Shown one piece after another: positions 45,235 to 53,889 of a stretch of 64,000 nucleotides of DNA. The DNA is taken from positions 58,618 through 122,617 of the forward strand of contig JACOMY010000025.1 in assembly GCA_014324045.1 (NCBI GenBank). Reading direction: 5' to 3'. The first letter of the stretch is position 1. Every line of letters starts with the position of its first letter. The position numbers were made by a program, and so were the translations under genes. This DNA comes from Rhodospirillales bacterium (GTDB lineage: Bacteria > Pseudomonadota > Alphaproteobacteria > Kiloniellales > JACOMY01). The notes beneath the pieces are model-generated. The model was not told the origin of the DNA. It worked only from the letters and a program-made list of their open reading frames with translations, and searched no databases.

Positions 45235-46536
45235 TTACGCGTCGTTCCCTAATGGATTACAGGATTCCATGCGTCGAACTGCAGCGACCAAATGATCGAT
45301 GGTCGCATAGAGAGCAGTGTCAGCCAAGAGATCGCGCGCCAGGGCGATCGCCCTGGCCTCGCAGTGCGCACGCAGCGCCGGTTCCTCAATCCATTCGAAG
45401 TCGATGTTGTGGGCCAATCCAACCGTTCGCCGGATCAGTTCGGCGCCGGTGAAGCCGACAGTGTCGGCAAAAAGTTGGTGCATGTAACGCACACGTTCGG
45501 CGTCCAAAGCCGCCTTCCCCGAATCGTCTTGAAAGAGAGCCTTGGAGTAACCGTCTCCGGAAGCTGCATTGCTGCGCCAAAGTGCCAGAAACTTTTCTTC
45601 AAAACGCGTCCAGCAGCCGGAAACGCACTCCAAGAGCCAATCGCGATAGCCGTCGCGTGCGCCCGGCGATTCCTCATGCCCTGCCTGCGAGAAATAGCTT
45701 ATCAGGAGGTTAGCGAGTAGAGATCCCATATCGAACCCGATCGGTCCGACGAATGCGAACTCTGGGTCGATTACCCGCGTATCCTCGGTTGTCAGCATGA
45801 TCGAGCCGGCGTGCAGATCGCCATGCAACAGGGCCTGAGTATGACTCATGAAAGCCAGCTTCAGACGGGATATGGCCCGCTTGACCGCCTGGTCCTGCTG
45901 TAGCGCCGCGACCATTCCGTCCAGGTAAGGACTCGTCCAACGGTTGTTGTCAGCCGTCATGTAGGGCTCGGTGAAGATCAGATCCTCGGTGATCTTGCAA
46001 AGCGCCGTGTTGCCGGCAAAGGTACCGATCAAGCCCTTCTTGCGCGGGGCTGGCAGAGCCATGTCACTGGTTAAAAAATAACAGCGGGCCGTGAAGTCGG
46101 TAATGTCCTCGACAAAGTTCGGATAGCGCGTCCCGGCGATGGTCCCGTGCCGCATGATGATGTGTGGCTCCAAGAGTTCCATCGCGATGAGCGCCAAGGA
46201 CTCGTCATAGTGGGCCACTGCCGGCACACGGCCCGGCGCCAGACTAGCCTCCAGGGTGAGAGCTTCATGCTCGTAGTGCGCACGCGAGAGCGGCAAAGGC
46301 CAACTCTCTCCCACCAAGCGCACGTAGGGCAAGGCCTGCTTAACCGCAAACCCCGCCTTCGGGCCGTGCAGCTTGAACACCAGGTTCAGATTGCCATCGC
46401 CGACTTCCTCGACCTGCCAATCCGCTGCTGCGCCGCCCAGGCATTCGGCAAGCCTCGGCTGCTCCGCCACATAGCTCCTCAGACTATCCAGATCCAAGGC
46501 GCGATAGCCTAGCGGCACGGACAGATCCGCGGTCAT
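45235..46536 (-). CDS. mtnK: Methylthioribose kinase
   Basis: 433 residues. Phosphorylates 5-methylthioribose at C1, giving the MtnA substrate. It has an aminoglycoside phosphotransferase-like kinase fold: nucleotide loop VEEVGDGNLNLVFKL, lysine in FAVKQALPYVR, the catalytic HGDLHAGSIM and the metal-binding VIDPEFAFVGPIGFDMGS. All are intact and the length is normal. Presence of MtnK shows that methylthioribose (from methylthioadenosine by a nucleosidase, or imported) enters the pathway by phosphorylation. Divergent from the LacI remnant and transporter operon. Confidence 0.94.
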   Translation of the reverse strand: MTADLSVPLGYRALDLDSLRSYVAEQPRLAECLGGAAADWQVEEVGDGNLNLVFKLHGPKAGFAVKQALPYVRLVGESWPLPLSRAHYEHEALTLEASLAPGRVPAVAHYDESLALIAMELLEPHIIMRHGTIAGTRYPNFVEDITDFTARCYFLTSDMALPAPRKKGLIGTFAGNTALCKITEDLIFTEPYMTADNNRWTSPYLDGMVAALQQDQAVKRAISRLKLAFMSHTQALLHGDLHAGSIMLTTEDTRVIDPEFAFVGPIGFDMGSLLANLLISYFSQAGHEESPGARDGYRDWLLECVSGCWTRFEEKFLALWRSNAASGDGYSKALFQDDSGKAALDAERVRYMHQLFADTVGFTGAELIRRTVGLAHNIDFEWIEEPALRAHCEARAIALARDLLADTALYATIDHLVAAVRRMESCNPLGNDA

Positions 46537-46814
46537 GCTCTCTCCTCTTCCGACAGTTCACAGAGCTTCGCCAGGACCGGACTGGCTGTCCAGCCTCGCC
46601 AAGCCATTGTAAGCCTGCAAAACGTTTGCGTCCGTAAGCTCTCTAGGCTTAATACTCTTCCGCAAAGTGGTCCTTTGGCATTATAATGGGTCGTTTCCAT
46701 GGGTCAGGCCGCGTGTCCCGTACTGCCAAGGTGCGGGCGACAAAGGGGAGGAAGAAGGCCATGGCATCGCGCGATGCTGCAAGGCATGGCAGTGGAATCC
46801 GCCTGCCTTGGGCT

Positions 46815-47190
46815 ATGGAAGGCTTGTGTCCGTCGCCGACCATCAAGGATATGCGGGTGCAGGCGGGCTTTCGGTCATGACGGTTTCTCATGTCTTCAAC
46901 CAGACAGGCCCGGTGGCAGCAGAAATTGGGCAACGGGTTCGAAAAGCCATCGCCTCCTTGGGCTGTGCCCCTGCCAAGATCGCACGCGCCCTCAAGGACG
47001 AGTGCACTGCGAACATCCGCATGCTGGCCACCTGTTTCATCAACCCCTTTTTTGCAGAGGTCATCAGCGGCGTCGAGGAACGCTATTTCCAGCTGGGCTA
47101 TTCGCTCATTCTTTGCAACAACGAAGAAGACCGGGATCGCACCCCCGCCCAGCGCCTGGCAAACCAGATCGAAGACGCCCAGCGCGCCAG
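46815..47190 (+). pseudogene. LacI-family repressor, truncated and frameshifted
   Basis: From ATG 46815 the sequence reads SPTIKDMRVQAGFRS, the first part of a LacI helix-turn-helix. The frame then has to change to read VMTVSHVFNQTGPVAAEIGQ, the recognition and hinge helices, and ATCFINPFFAEVISGVEE, the start of the sugar-binding domain. After CNNEEDRDRTPAQRLANQ the match ends, about 200 residues short of a normal repressor, just before the permease operon. Normally such a regulator would control the transporter downstream. Antisense frames over it are shadows. Confidence 0.78.
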
Positions 47191-47265
47191 CGACAGCGTC
47201 TCTCTTTGCACCGGTCTGGTCGAGCGTCAATCGATTTGCTGCGGTCTTTCCCGGAGACTCGTAAC

Positions 47266-48264
47266 ATGACCCCGGAGCGCAAGGAGGCAGTGGTCTCCGA
47301 GATCGTCCGTGGCACTCCATCGACCTATCCGGCTTGGTTTTCAGCCCGCAAGCGCTCCAAGCCTCTGATCGTCTCCCGCCGGGTGCCTATCCTGCTAGTG
47401 GGCCTACCGGTTCTGGTATTGCTGGCCATCGTGATCTATCCGACGATTTGGATGTTCTATCACTCGCTGAGGGATACCAACATCAACCACCTTTTCAGCG
47501 GCGAACACGCCTCGGTGGGGCTGGAGAACTACCGAACCGTCCTAAGCAGCGAGCGGTTCCACGATTCGCTCTGGCATTTGGCACTCTACCTCTTCTTTGG
47601 CGCCTGCCTCCAAGTGCTGCTGGGGACCCTTCTGGCTCTCATCATCTACGAGTATCTGAAATCCAACTTGGCGCGTGCCCTAATCCTGATTCTGCTGGTG
47701 CTGCCGATGATGCTGCCGCCATCCATCGTTGGCACGCTCTGGCGCTTTCTGCTGACGCCATCCAATGGCGCCATCAACCAAGCTTTGCTGGATCTGGGGA
47801 TCATCTCCTCGCATATCGAGTGGTTCAATGCCGGTGTCTCTCTCTGGTCGATCATCATCGCCGACGTCTGGAACTGGACCGCTCTACCCCTTCTTATCGT
47901 CTACTCCGGCCGGGTCTCCCTACCGCCAGCGGTCTACGAGGCCGCCCGAGTGGACGGTGCCGGCCAGTGGAAGGTGCTGCGCCGCATTACCCTGCCAATG
48001 CTGAAGGAAGTGATCGCCATCGCCTTCATCCTGCGCTTCACCGACGCCTTCAAGTTTGTCGACCTAGTCTACGTCATGACCTCCGGCGGCCCGGCACAGT
48101 CGTCGGAGCTGCCGACCTATATCGCCTTCCAGCGTGGCATTCGCGAGTTCGCAATCGGCGAGGCTGCGGCCTACGCCATCATCATCTTCGCCATATCGGC
48201 CATCATCGTGACGCTTTTCCTGAAATACATGAAGCGCGTAATGAAGGCCCAGGGCTTGGCTTGA
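47266..48264 (+). CDS. Sugar ABC transporter permease (MalF/UgpA type)
   Basis: 332 residues from ATG 47266, with GGAG upstream. Six membrane helices are expected, beginning with PILLVGLPVLVLLAIVIYPT. The cytoplasmic EAA loop that docks on the ATPase is YEAARVDGAGQWKVLRRITLPML, with the usual EAAxxDGA core. In-frame extension to 46699 runs over the LacI remnant and is not coding. First gene of a five-gene importer operon; the second permease begins 10 bases after its stop. Confidence 0.9.
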   Translation: MTPERKEAVVSEIVRGTPSTYPAWFSARKRSKPLIVSRRVPILLVGLPVLVLLAIVIYPTIWMFYHSLRDTNINHLFSGEHASVGLENYRTVLSSERFHDSLWHLALYLFFGACLQVLLGTLLALIIYEYLKSNLARALILILLVLPMMLPPSIVGTLWRFLLTPSNGAINQALLDLGIISSHIEWFNAGVSLWSIIIADVWNWTALPLLIVYSGRVSLPPAVYEAARVDGAGQWKVLRRITLPMLKEVIAIAFILRFTDAFKFVDLVYVMTSGGPAQSSELPTYIAFQRGIREFAIGEAAAYAIIIFAISAIIVTLFLKYMKRVMKAQGLA

Positions 48265-48274
48265 GGAGAGCGTC

Positions 48275-49159
48275 ATGGCAGCGACCGCAGACATCGCCCA
48301 AGCCAATACACAAGCAGCGCAGACGGCCGAACGCTGGCGTGCCGTGCGCTATCTCTTTCTTATCTTCCTGGGCTTCTGGCTTCTCTTCACACTCTTCCCG
48401 CTCTACTTTATGGCGATTACCGCTTTCAAGTCCGCGGCCGAGACCAACCTCACCCAGCCGACCTTCTGGCCGCAAGAATGGTTCCCGGAGAACTTCGTCG
48501 GCGTCTTCGCGGAGCCCACCAACTTCAGCGCCCTGGTCGACAGCTTCATCATTGCCACCGGCAACACCCTGTTGTCGCTGCTGCTGGGGAGTCTGGCCGG
48601 CTATGCCTTCGCCCGTTTCCCGCGACAAGCAGGCGGCGAGAATATGGCTTTCTGGATGCTCTCTAACCGCATGTTTCCGCCGGTGGCGATTCTGGTGCCG
48701 ATGTTCTTCCTCTTCGACAACACGCCTTGGGGAACGGATAGCCATATTTCGCTCATCATCCTCTACCTGGTCTTTAACCTGCCGCTGGCGACTTGGCTGA
48801 TGATGGTCTTCTTCCGTGACGTGCCGCACGAGCTCGAGGAAGCGGCCTACCTAGACGGCTGGAAGCCACTACGGGCCTTCGTCAAGGTGACCTTGCCTTT
48901 GGTACTGCCCGGCATGATCTCTGTCGCCATGCTCTGCTGGATCTTCGCCTGGAACGAATACCTCTTTGCCAACCTCTTCGTGGGCTCGGACGTCCGCACC
49001 TACACCATCGTTATTCCCACCTTCACCCATGGATCCCAGACACTCTGGAATCTGCAAATGGCCTTCTCGCTCATTGCCATGATCCCGCCGGTGGTGCTCT
49101 TCATCGTGTTGAGGCGCTACATGGTCCGCGGCCTCTCGCTTGGTGTGGTCAAGGGCTAG
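48275..49159 (+). CDS. Sugar ABC transporter permease (MalG/UgpE type)
   Basis: 294 residues, six helices, first one LFLIFLGFWLLFTLFPLYFMAI. The EAA motif is LEEAAYLDGWKPLRAFVKVTLPL and the end is RYMVRGLSLGVVKG, both typical of MalG-type subunits. It pairs with the preceding permease to form the channel. The ATPase gene begins 4 bases after its stop, using ATG 49164. Confidence 0.92.
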   Translation: MAATADIAQANTQAAQTAERWRAVRYLFLIFLGFWLLFTLFPLYFMAITAFKSAAETNLTQPTFWPQEWFPENFVGVFAEPTNFSALVDSFIIATGNTLLSLLLGSLAGYAFARFPRQAGGENMAFWMLSNRMFPPVAILVPMFFLFDNTPWGTDSHISLIILYLVFNLPLATWLMMVFFRDVPHELEEAAYLDGWKPLRAFVKVTLPLVLPGMISVAMLCWIFAWNEYLFANLFVGSDVRTYTIVIPTFTHGSQTLWNLQMAFSLIAMIPPVVLFIVLRRYMVRGLSLGVVKG

Positions 49160-49163
49160 CGTC

Positions 49164-50285
49164 ATGGCGAATATCACCATCGAAGGTCTCTGCAAGGGCT
49201 GGGACTTCCCCGTCATCGACGATCTCAGCGTCGAGATCGAAGAGGGCGAGTTCTTCGTGGTCGTCGGTCCCTCAGGCATCGGCAAGACCACCTTGTTGCG
49301 CCTGATTGCCGGCTTGGAGAGTGCCGATCGCGGCCGTATTCTCTTGGGCGAGCGCGAGGTCACCCACCTGCCTCCCTACCGTCGGCGCGTAGCCATGACC
49401 TTTGAATCCTACGCGCTCTACCCGCACCTCACGGTCTTTGAGAACATCTCCAGCCCGCTACGCGCCCGAAAGAAAGACCGCGCCACCATTGAGAGACGGG
49501 TAAAGGCCGTGGCCCAGCTTCTGCGTATCGACCACCTGTTGGACCGCAAACCAGGCCAGGTCTCCGGCGGCCAGAAACAACGCACCGCCCTCGGCCGCAC
49601 CTTGGTCGCCGATCCCGAGGTCTTCCTGCTGGATGAGCCCATCAGCCATCTGGACGCCAAGATCCGTCAAGATCTGCGTATGCAGTTCCACACCCTGGAG
49701 GAGCTGCGCCGTGTGGCCACGCTCTATGTCACCCACGACTACGCCGAAGCCCTTTCCTTGGGCGACCGGATCGGGGTTATGGGCAACGGCGGTAAGTTAG
49801 TGCAGATCGGCAGCGCCCGTGAGCTCTTCGAGCGCCCCAAGGCCTTATTCGTCGCAGAGCATCTGGGCCAGCCGACGATCAACGCGATCCCCTCCATCTT
49901 GCAGGAAGAGAACGGTAGCCTCTTCGCCTGCGCCGAGAACGCAGCGCTCCGGCTCGCGCTCAGCCCGCAGCAAAGCCAACGTCTGAACGGAGGAGCCAAG
50001 CGCCGCATCGTTCTGGGCCTGCGTCCTCAGCACGTGCGCCCCGCCGACGAACTCCGTGGCCGGGACAGCGAAATCGACGCCCAGATCGATATCTTCGAAG
50101 CCCTAGGCTCCAACGGCATCATCATCACCAAGGCGGGCGGCGTCACCATCACCGGCCTTACCCATCCAGAACGCCACTTCGAGCCTGGCCAAGATTTGCG
50201 CCTGGCGATCGACACCGAGGCCTTGCATATCTTCGACGCTGAGACCGGCCTGAGCCTCTTGGAGGAGCCCCGATGGCAAGGGTGA
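49164..50285 (+). CDS. Sugar ABC transporter ATPase (first)
   Basis: 373 residues: nucleotide-binding domain to about 235, then a MalK-like OB regulatory domain. Walker A GPSGIGKTTLLRLIAG, signature VSGGQKQRTALGRTL, Walker B VFLLDEPISHLDA, switch YVTHDYAEAL. In the Q-loop position the sequence is MTFESYALYPHLT, so Glu stands where most MalK proteins have Gln. It has a second paralog behind it, overlapping by 13 bases. A hetero-pair of ATPases with the two permeases is likely. Confidence 0.9.
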   Translation: MANITIEGLCKGWDFPVIDDLSVEIEEGEFFVVVGPSGIGKTTLLRLIAGLESADRGRILLGEREVTHLPPYRRRVAMTFESYALYPHLTVFENISSPLRARKKDRATIERRVKAVAQLLRIDHLLDRKPGQVSGGQKQRTALGRTLVADPEVFLLDEPISHLDAKIRQDLRMQFHTLEELRRVATLYVTHDYAEALSLGDRIGVMGNGGKLVQIGSARELFERPKALFVAEHLGQPTINAIPSILQEENGSLFACAENAALRLALSPQQSQRLNGGAKRRIVLGLRPQHVRPADELRGRDSEIDAQIDIFEALGSNGIIITKAGGVTITGLTHPERHFEPGQDLRLAIDTEALHIFDAETGLSLLEEPRWQG

Positions 50286-51388
50286 CCCTAGCCGACGTTA
50301 ATAAGATCTACGGTACGGGCACACGCGCGGTCCATGCTGTCCAGGATCTAGATCTCACGATCAACGACGGCGAGTTCGTCGCCCTCCTGGGGCCGTCCGG
50401 CTGCGGCAAAACCTCAACCCTGCGCATGATCGTAGGCCTGGAGAGCGTCACCTCCGGCAGAATCCGCTTCGACGGTCAAGATGTTACCCATCTGGAGCCG
50501 CAACAGCGCAACGTGGCCATGGCCTTCGAGACCTACGCGCTCTATCCCAACTTCACCATCGAAGAGAACCTCACCTTCCCACTGGAGGTTCAAGGCGTGC
50601 CGCCCAAGGAGCGCCGCCGCCGCGCGCACCAGGTCGCCGAAATGCTGCGCATTACCCCGGTTCTAAAGGAGAAGCCGCCCGGCCTCTCGGGCGGCCAACA
50701 GCAACGGGTTTCCCTCGGCCGCGCTCTGATCCGCGAACCGGCGGTCTTCATCCTTGACGAGGTCATGAGCCATCTAGATGCTCATCTGAAGTTCCAGATG
50801 CTCTTCGACCTGAAACGCCTACATCGTGACTTGAAGCGCACCATGATCTACGTGACCCACGATCAGGTAGAGGCGCTTGCTTTGGCCGACCGCATCGCCG
50901 TCATGTCCAATGCCAAGCTGCAGCAAGTGGGCGGCCGAGCCGCGCTCTACAATCGTCCGGCCAACGCCTTCGTCGCCGACTTCATCGGCGAGCCGCCGAC
51001 TAACTTCTTCACGGCCCGTCCGCTTCAAGAAAACGGCAGCCTGACGATGCAAGTCGACAATAGCACCCTGCGCTTTCAGCTCTCCTCCGAGGCCCAAGCG
51101 GCCGTCAACGCAACAGGTGGCGAGCGATTCATCGTCGGGCTGCGGCCGCAGAACCTTACCTTGGATCCTAACCGAGGGGATCCCAACCGAGGTCGCCTAA
51201 AGGCAGCAATAGCCATCAACGAATATCTTGGCGAGCGCTCGATTCTGACCCTGGAGAGCGGCAAAGCCCGCTTCCGCGCCTTGGTCCCGCCAGAGACTGC
51301 TGCCGGTCAGCGCGATATAATAGACCTCTTCTACGACCCGACCCGAGTCATGATCTTCGATGCCGAGACGGAGGATCTGATCGTCTAA
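50273..51388 (+). CDS. Sugar ABC transporter ATPase (second)
   Basis: 371 residues, MalK-like. Walker A GPSGCGKTSTLRMIVGLE, signature LSGGQQQRVSLGRAL, Walker B VFILDEVMSHLDA (Val instead of Pro in the D-loop region), switch YVTHDQVEAL. Again the Q-loop Gln is Glu (MAFETYALYPNFT). A 15-base tandem duplication at 51163-51190 gives a repeated DPNRG in the C-terminal domain, which is otherwise normal. Overlaps the first ATPase by 13 bases. Two-ATPase layouts are known from polyol/glycerol importers such as GlpST. Confidence 0.9.
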   Translation: MARVTLADVNKIYGTGTRAVHAVQDLDLTINDGEFVALLGPSGCGKTSTLRMIVGLESVTSGRIRFDGQDVTHLEPQQRNVAMAFETYALYPNFTIEENLTFPLEVQGVPPKERRRRAHQVAEMLRITPVLKEKPPGLSGGQQQRVSLGRALIREPAVFILDEVMSHLDAHLKFQMLFDLKRLHRDLKRTMIYVTHDQVEALALADRIAVMSNAKLQQVGGRAALYNRPANAFVADFIGEPPTNFFTARPLQENGSLTMQVDNSTLRFQLSSEAQAAVNATGGERFIVGLRPQNLTLDPNRGDPNRGRLKAAIAINEYLGERSILTLESGKARFRALVPPETAAGQRDIIDLFYDPTRVMIFDAETEDLIV

Positions 51389-51470
51389 CCTACGGCTTCG
51401 ACAAAAAGAAAACCGCCCAAAGAGGTGGACCCAGCAGTTCCTGTTCTCAAATCGCTATGGGAGGAAAAAC

Positions 51471-53012
51471 ATGTCTCTGTTTAAACCTTGGACCAGACGC
51501 AAGTTCATGCGCAACGTCGCCATGAGTGCCGGTGCGGCCGCCATGGCCGGTGCACCCGGCAAGCTCGCCTGGAGCGCCCAGCCGGTGCCGCCGGGCAAGA
51601 AGCTCTTCAACGACGTCGAGCTTCGCTACTTCCAGGATTCCAACTGGCTTCACGCGCCGCTTTGGCTCTCCCCCCTGCTGCAGAAGGAAGCAGGTGTCGG
51701 CATTGCCTCGCGCGAACTCTACGACGGCGGTGACGCTATGGCTAAGATCCTGCCGCAGCTTTTGACCCGCAAGCCGCGCTTCGACTGGGTCCAGTACCCC
51801 TCGCTCTTCTTCGGTGCCTTTGCTTCGACCGGTCAGTTGGAGCCCTTGGACGCCTACTACGAGAAGTACGACGGCACTAAGGACTACCTGGATTGGGTCA
51901 TGCCGGCCTATCGCGAGTTCTACACCAAGTGGGACGGCGTGAATTACGGAGTGATGCTGGACGGTGACATCCACATCTTGCACTATCGTCAGAGCTATTT
52001 CGACAATCCGGAGTTGCAGAAGAAGTTCTCTAAGCGCTTCCAGCAAGATCTAACAGTGCCCTCCACCTGGCCCGACTTCCTGAAGGTTACGCAGTTCATG
52101 ACCGAAGAGCTGTCTAAGGACGGCATCTACGGTACCTCCATGGTAGTCAACCCGCCGAATTTCGGCTGGGGCTTCTGGATGGACATCGCTGCCTCGGCCG
52201 GCGTGAACTACTTCGACGAAAACATGAACCCGGTGATCAACAGGGGTAAGGCGGCCGAGAGCCTGGACATGTACAAGGAGATCATCAAGTTCGGCCCGCC
52301 GGGCGCCGAGGCGATGGACATCGGTACCACCATCCAGCGTTGGCAGTCCGGTACCGACGTCATGAGTGTCTGGTGGATCGATCTGGCGGAATTCACCGTC
52401 CAGCAACAGGGACCGGAGAAGGCCGAGGATCAGCGCGGTGCCATCGTCCCCGGCTGGGTCAACGACGATGGCTCGATCACCCACCGAGCGATCTCGCTCT
52501 GGTGTCGCACGGCCTCGATCCCGAAGAACCTGCCGCAGGACGTCAAGGATGCGGCCTTCTATTTCATCTACCGCATGTCGCACCCGGACTATTCCGACCA
52601 CATCGTCGCCGATCCCTATTGCGGCTCCGATCCCTTCGGCGCGTCGCACTACACGGACATGGCGGCGCAGTACTACATCGAGCCCAATCGGCAGCGCGGC
52701 GTTTCGGACCTCTGGGAGACCAACGACGGTATCTTCAAAACCTTCGAAACGGCCCGGAATCACCTGGACGCGGGCCTTGCAAACGTCGAGGTGGGTTATC
52801 CCCAGTTCTTCTGGGAGGGCGCACCGGAGTATGCCGATGCGCTGGGCCGCAACATCTCCAAGGCCATTTCCGGCGAATTGACCTCGCAGCAAGCGCTCGA
52901 CGAGGCGGCCGAAGAATGGGTAAAAATCGCCCAGAAGCTGGGCCTCGACAGCCAGAAAGCCCAGTACAAGAACTTCATCGATGGTGCCCGCGCCCTCGGC
53001 TACAAGATCTGA
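51471..53012 (+). CDS. Tat-exported extracellular sugar-binding protein
   Basis: 513 residues, extracellular solute-binding protein family 1. A twin-arginine signal (TRRKFMRNVAMSAGAAAMAG, cut near GKLAWSA) is unusual among sugar-binding proteins and suggests folding or cofactor binding before export. GGGAGGAAAAAC precedes the ATG, so it is well translated. Family 1 patterns: DWVQYPSLFFGAF, ILHYRQSYFDNPELQ, VPSTWPDFLKVTQFM. It is larger than typical 400-residue sugar binders, as in glycerol/polyol binders. Ligand unknown; see the nearby mtnA, mtnK, FucU and ribokinase. Confidence 0.9.
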   Translation: MSLFKPWTRRKFMRNVAMSAGAAAMAGAPGKLAWSAQPVPPGKKLFNDVELRYFQDSNWLHAPLWLSPLLQKEAGVGIASRELYDGGDAMAKILPQLLTRKPRFDWVQYPSLFFGAFASTGQLEPLDAYYEKYDGTKDYLDWVMPAYREFYTKWDGVNYGVMLDGDIHILHYRQSYFDNPELQKKFSKRFQQDLTVPSTWPDFLKVTQFMTEELSKDGIYGTSMVVNPPNFGWGFWMDIAASAGVNYFDENMNPVINRGKAAESLDMYKEIIKFGPPGAEAMDIGTTIQRWQSGTDVMSVWWIDLAEFTVQQQGPEKAEDQRGAIVPGWVNDDGSITHRAISLWCRTASIPKNLPQDVKDAAFYFIYRMSHPDYSDHIVADPYCGSDPFGASHYTDMAAQYYIEPNRQRGVSDLWETNDGIFKTFETARNHLDAGLANVEVGYPQFFWEGAPEYADALGRNISKAISGELTSQQALDEAAEEWVKIAQKLGLDSQKAQYKNFIDGARALGYKI

Positions 53013-53020
53013 TCGTCATC

Positions 53021-53049
53021 GGCGCCCGCATTTCCTGAGTGCGGGCGCC
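53021..53049 (+). terminator. Stem-loop after the transporter operon
   Basis: GGCGCCCGCA (53021-53030) and TGCGGGCGCC (53040-53049) form a perfect 10 bp stem with a 9-base loop, 8 bases after the binding-protein stop. No T-run follows, so it may act with Rho or as an mRNA stabilising end. Confidence 0.6.
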
Positions 53050-53293
53050 ATGATGGCCCGCTTGCAAAGGTGACCTAGGTAATAAGAGTCTGCTCGATGC
53101 GGCCGCCAAAGCAACGGAGGTCTTAGACCGGCCTTAGGCGTTGTTGCAGAGTCTGCCGAGGCCTCTTTGGTCGAGTTCTGCGAGTTCCCCAACCGGCTGG
53201 TTGCACGTATGTTCGCAGAGCACTTCATCGTTTGGACGGCCCCAGCATACTGGCTTTTCAGCGCCTTGTCGCCGGCTTGAAGGATTGATAAAG

Positions 53294-53746
53294 TTGCTAA
53301 AAGGGCTCTCACCCCTCCTCTCCGCAGACCTCCTCTGGATTCTGGAGAGCATGGGGCACGGCGACGACCTTGCTCTTGTCGACCGCAACTTCCCGGCAGC
53401 CTCGACCGCCTTGGCCACGTGTTCGGGCCGCCTGGTTCGCCTTGAGGGTGCCGGCTGCACCGAAGCGGCCGAGGCTATTCTTTCCCTCTTCCCGCTCGAC
53501 AGCTTCGTGGAAGCGCCGCTGGTCCACATGCAGGTGGTCGGCGAGCCACAAACGCGGCTTGCCGTACATCGCGACCTGCAAGCGGTGGCCGATCGGGCGG
53601 AGGGGATCCCGGTTGCCATGGCAAGCCTGGAACGTCACGCATTTTACGAGGCCGCCCGCAAGGCTTTCGCCGTCGTGCAGACTAGCGAAGAGCGTGCTTA
53701 CGGCTGCTTTCTGCTGCGCAAGGGCGTGATCTTCAGCGGGCAGTAA
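53294..53746 (+). CDS. RbsD/FucU family sugar mutarotase
   Basis: 150 residues from TTG 53294, preceded by GAAGGA at 9 bases; this start gives the family opening MLKGLSPLLSADLL, while the open frame from 53141 has none. These proteins interconvert the anomers of ribose (RbsD) or fucose (FucU) so that kinases or isomerases get the right form. The family blocks MGHGDDLALVDRNFPA (catalytic His and Asp) and ERAYGCFLLRKGVI (closing Tyr) are intact. It comes before ribokinase, so ribose or a deoxysugar is the likely substrate. Confidence 0.9.
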   Translation: MLKGLSPLLSADLLWILESMGHGDDLALVDRNFPAASTALATCSGRLVRLEGAGCTEAAEAILSLFPLDSFVEAPLVHMQVVGEPQTRLAVHRDLQAVADRAEGIPVAMASLERHAFYEAARKAFAVVQTSEERAYGCFLLRKGVIFSGQ

Positions 53747-53785
53747 AGACAGTCTTTGAAGTGGACCTAAGTGGTCCTATGCGGT

Positions 53786-53849
53786 CCTATGTGGACTGGG
53801 GCCTATGTGGACTGGGGCCTATGTGGACTGGGGCCTATGTGGACTGGGG
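53786..53849. repeat. Four perfect 16-bp tandem repeats
   Basis: CCTATGTGGACTGGGG occurs four times head to tail with no mismatch (53786, 53802, 53818 and 53834), preceded by two decayed part-copies (CCTAAGTGGT and CCTATGCGGT). It lies between the mutarotase stop and the ribokinase start, outside coding sequence. No palindrome, so it is neither CRISPR nor a plain terminator. Confidence 0.95.
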
Positions 53850-53889
53850 GGTCTTGCGCAGGCGGGGCGCCGATTGAAGGATAGGGTGG

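Noticed and set aside
46649..47320. 223-residue minus-strand frame over the LacI remnant
   Set aside because: The plus strand gives clear LacI motifs; this frame has none.
53786..53849. Possible CRISPR-like array
   Set aside because: Units are contiguous with no spacers, 16 bp long, and no cas gene is nearby.
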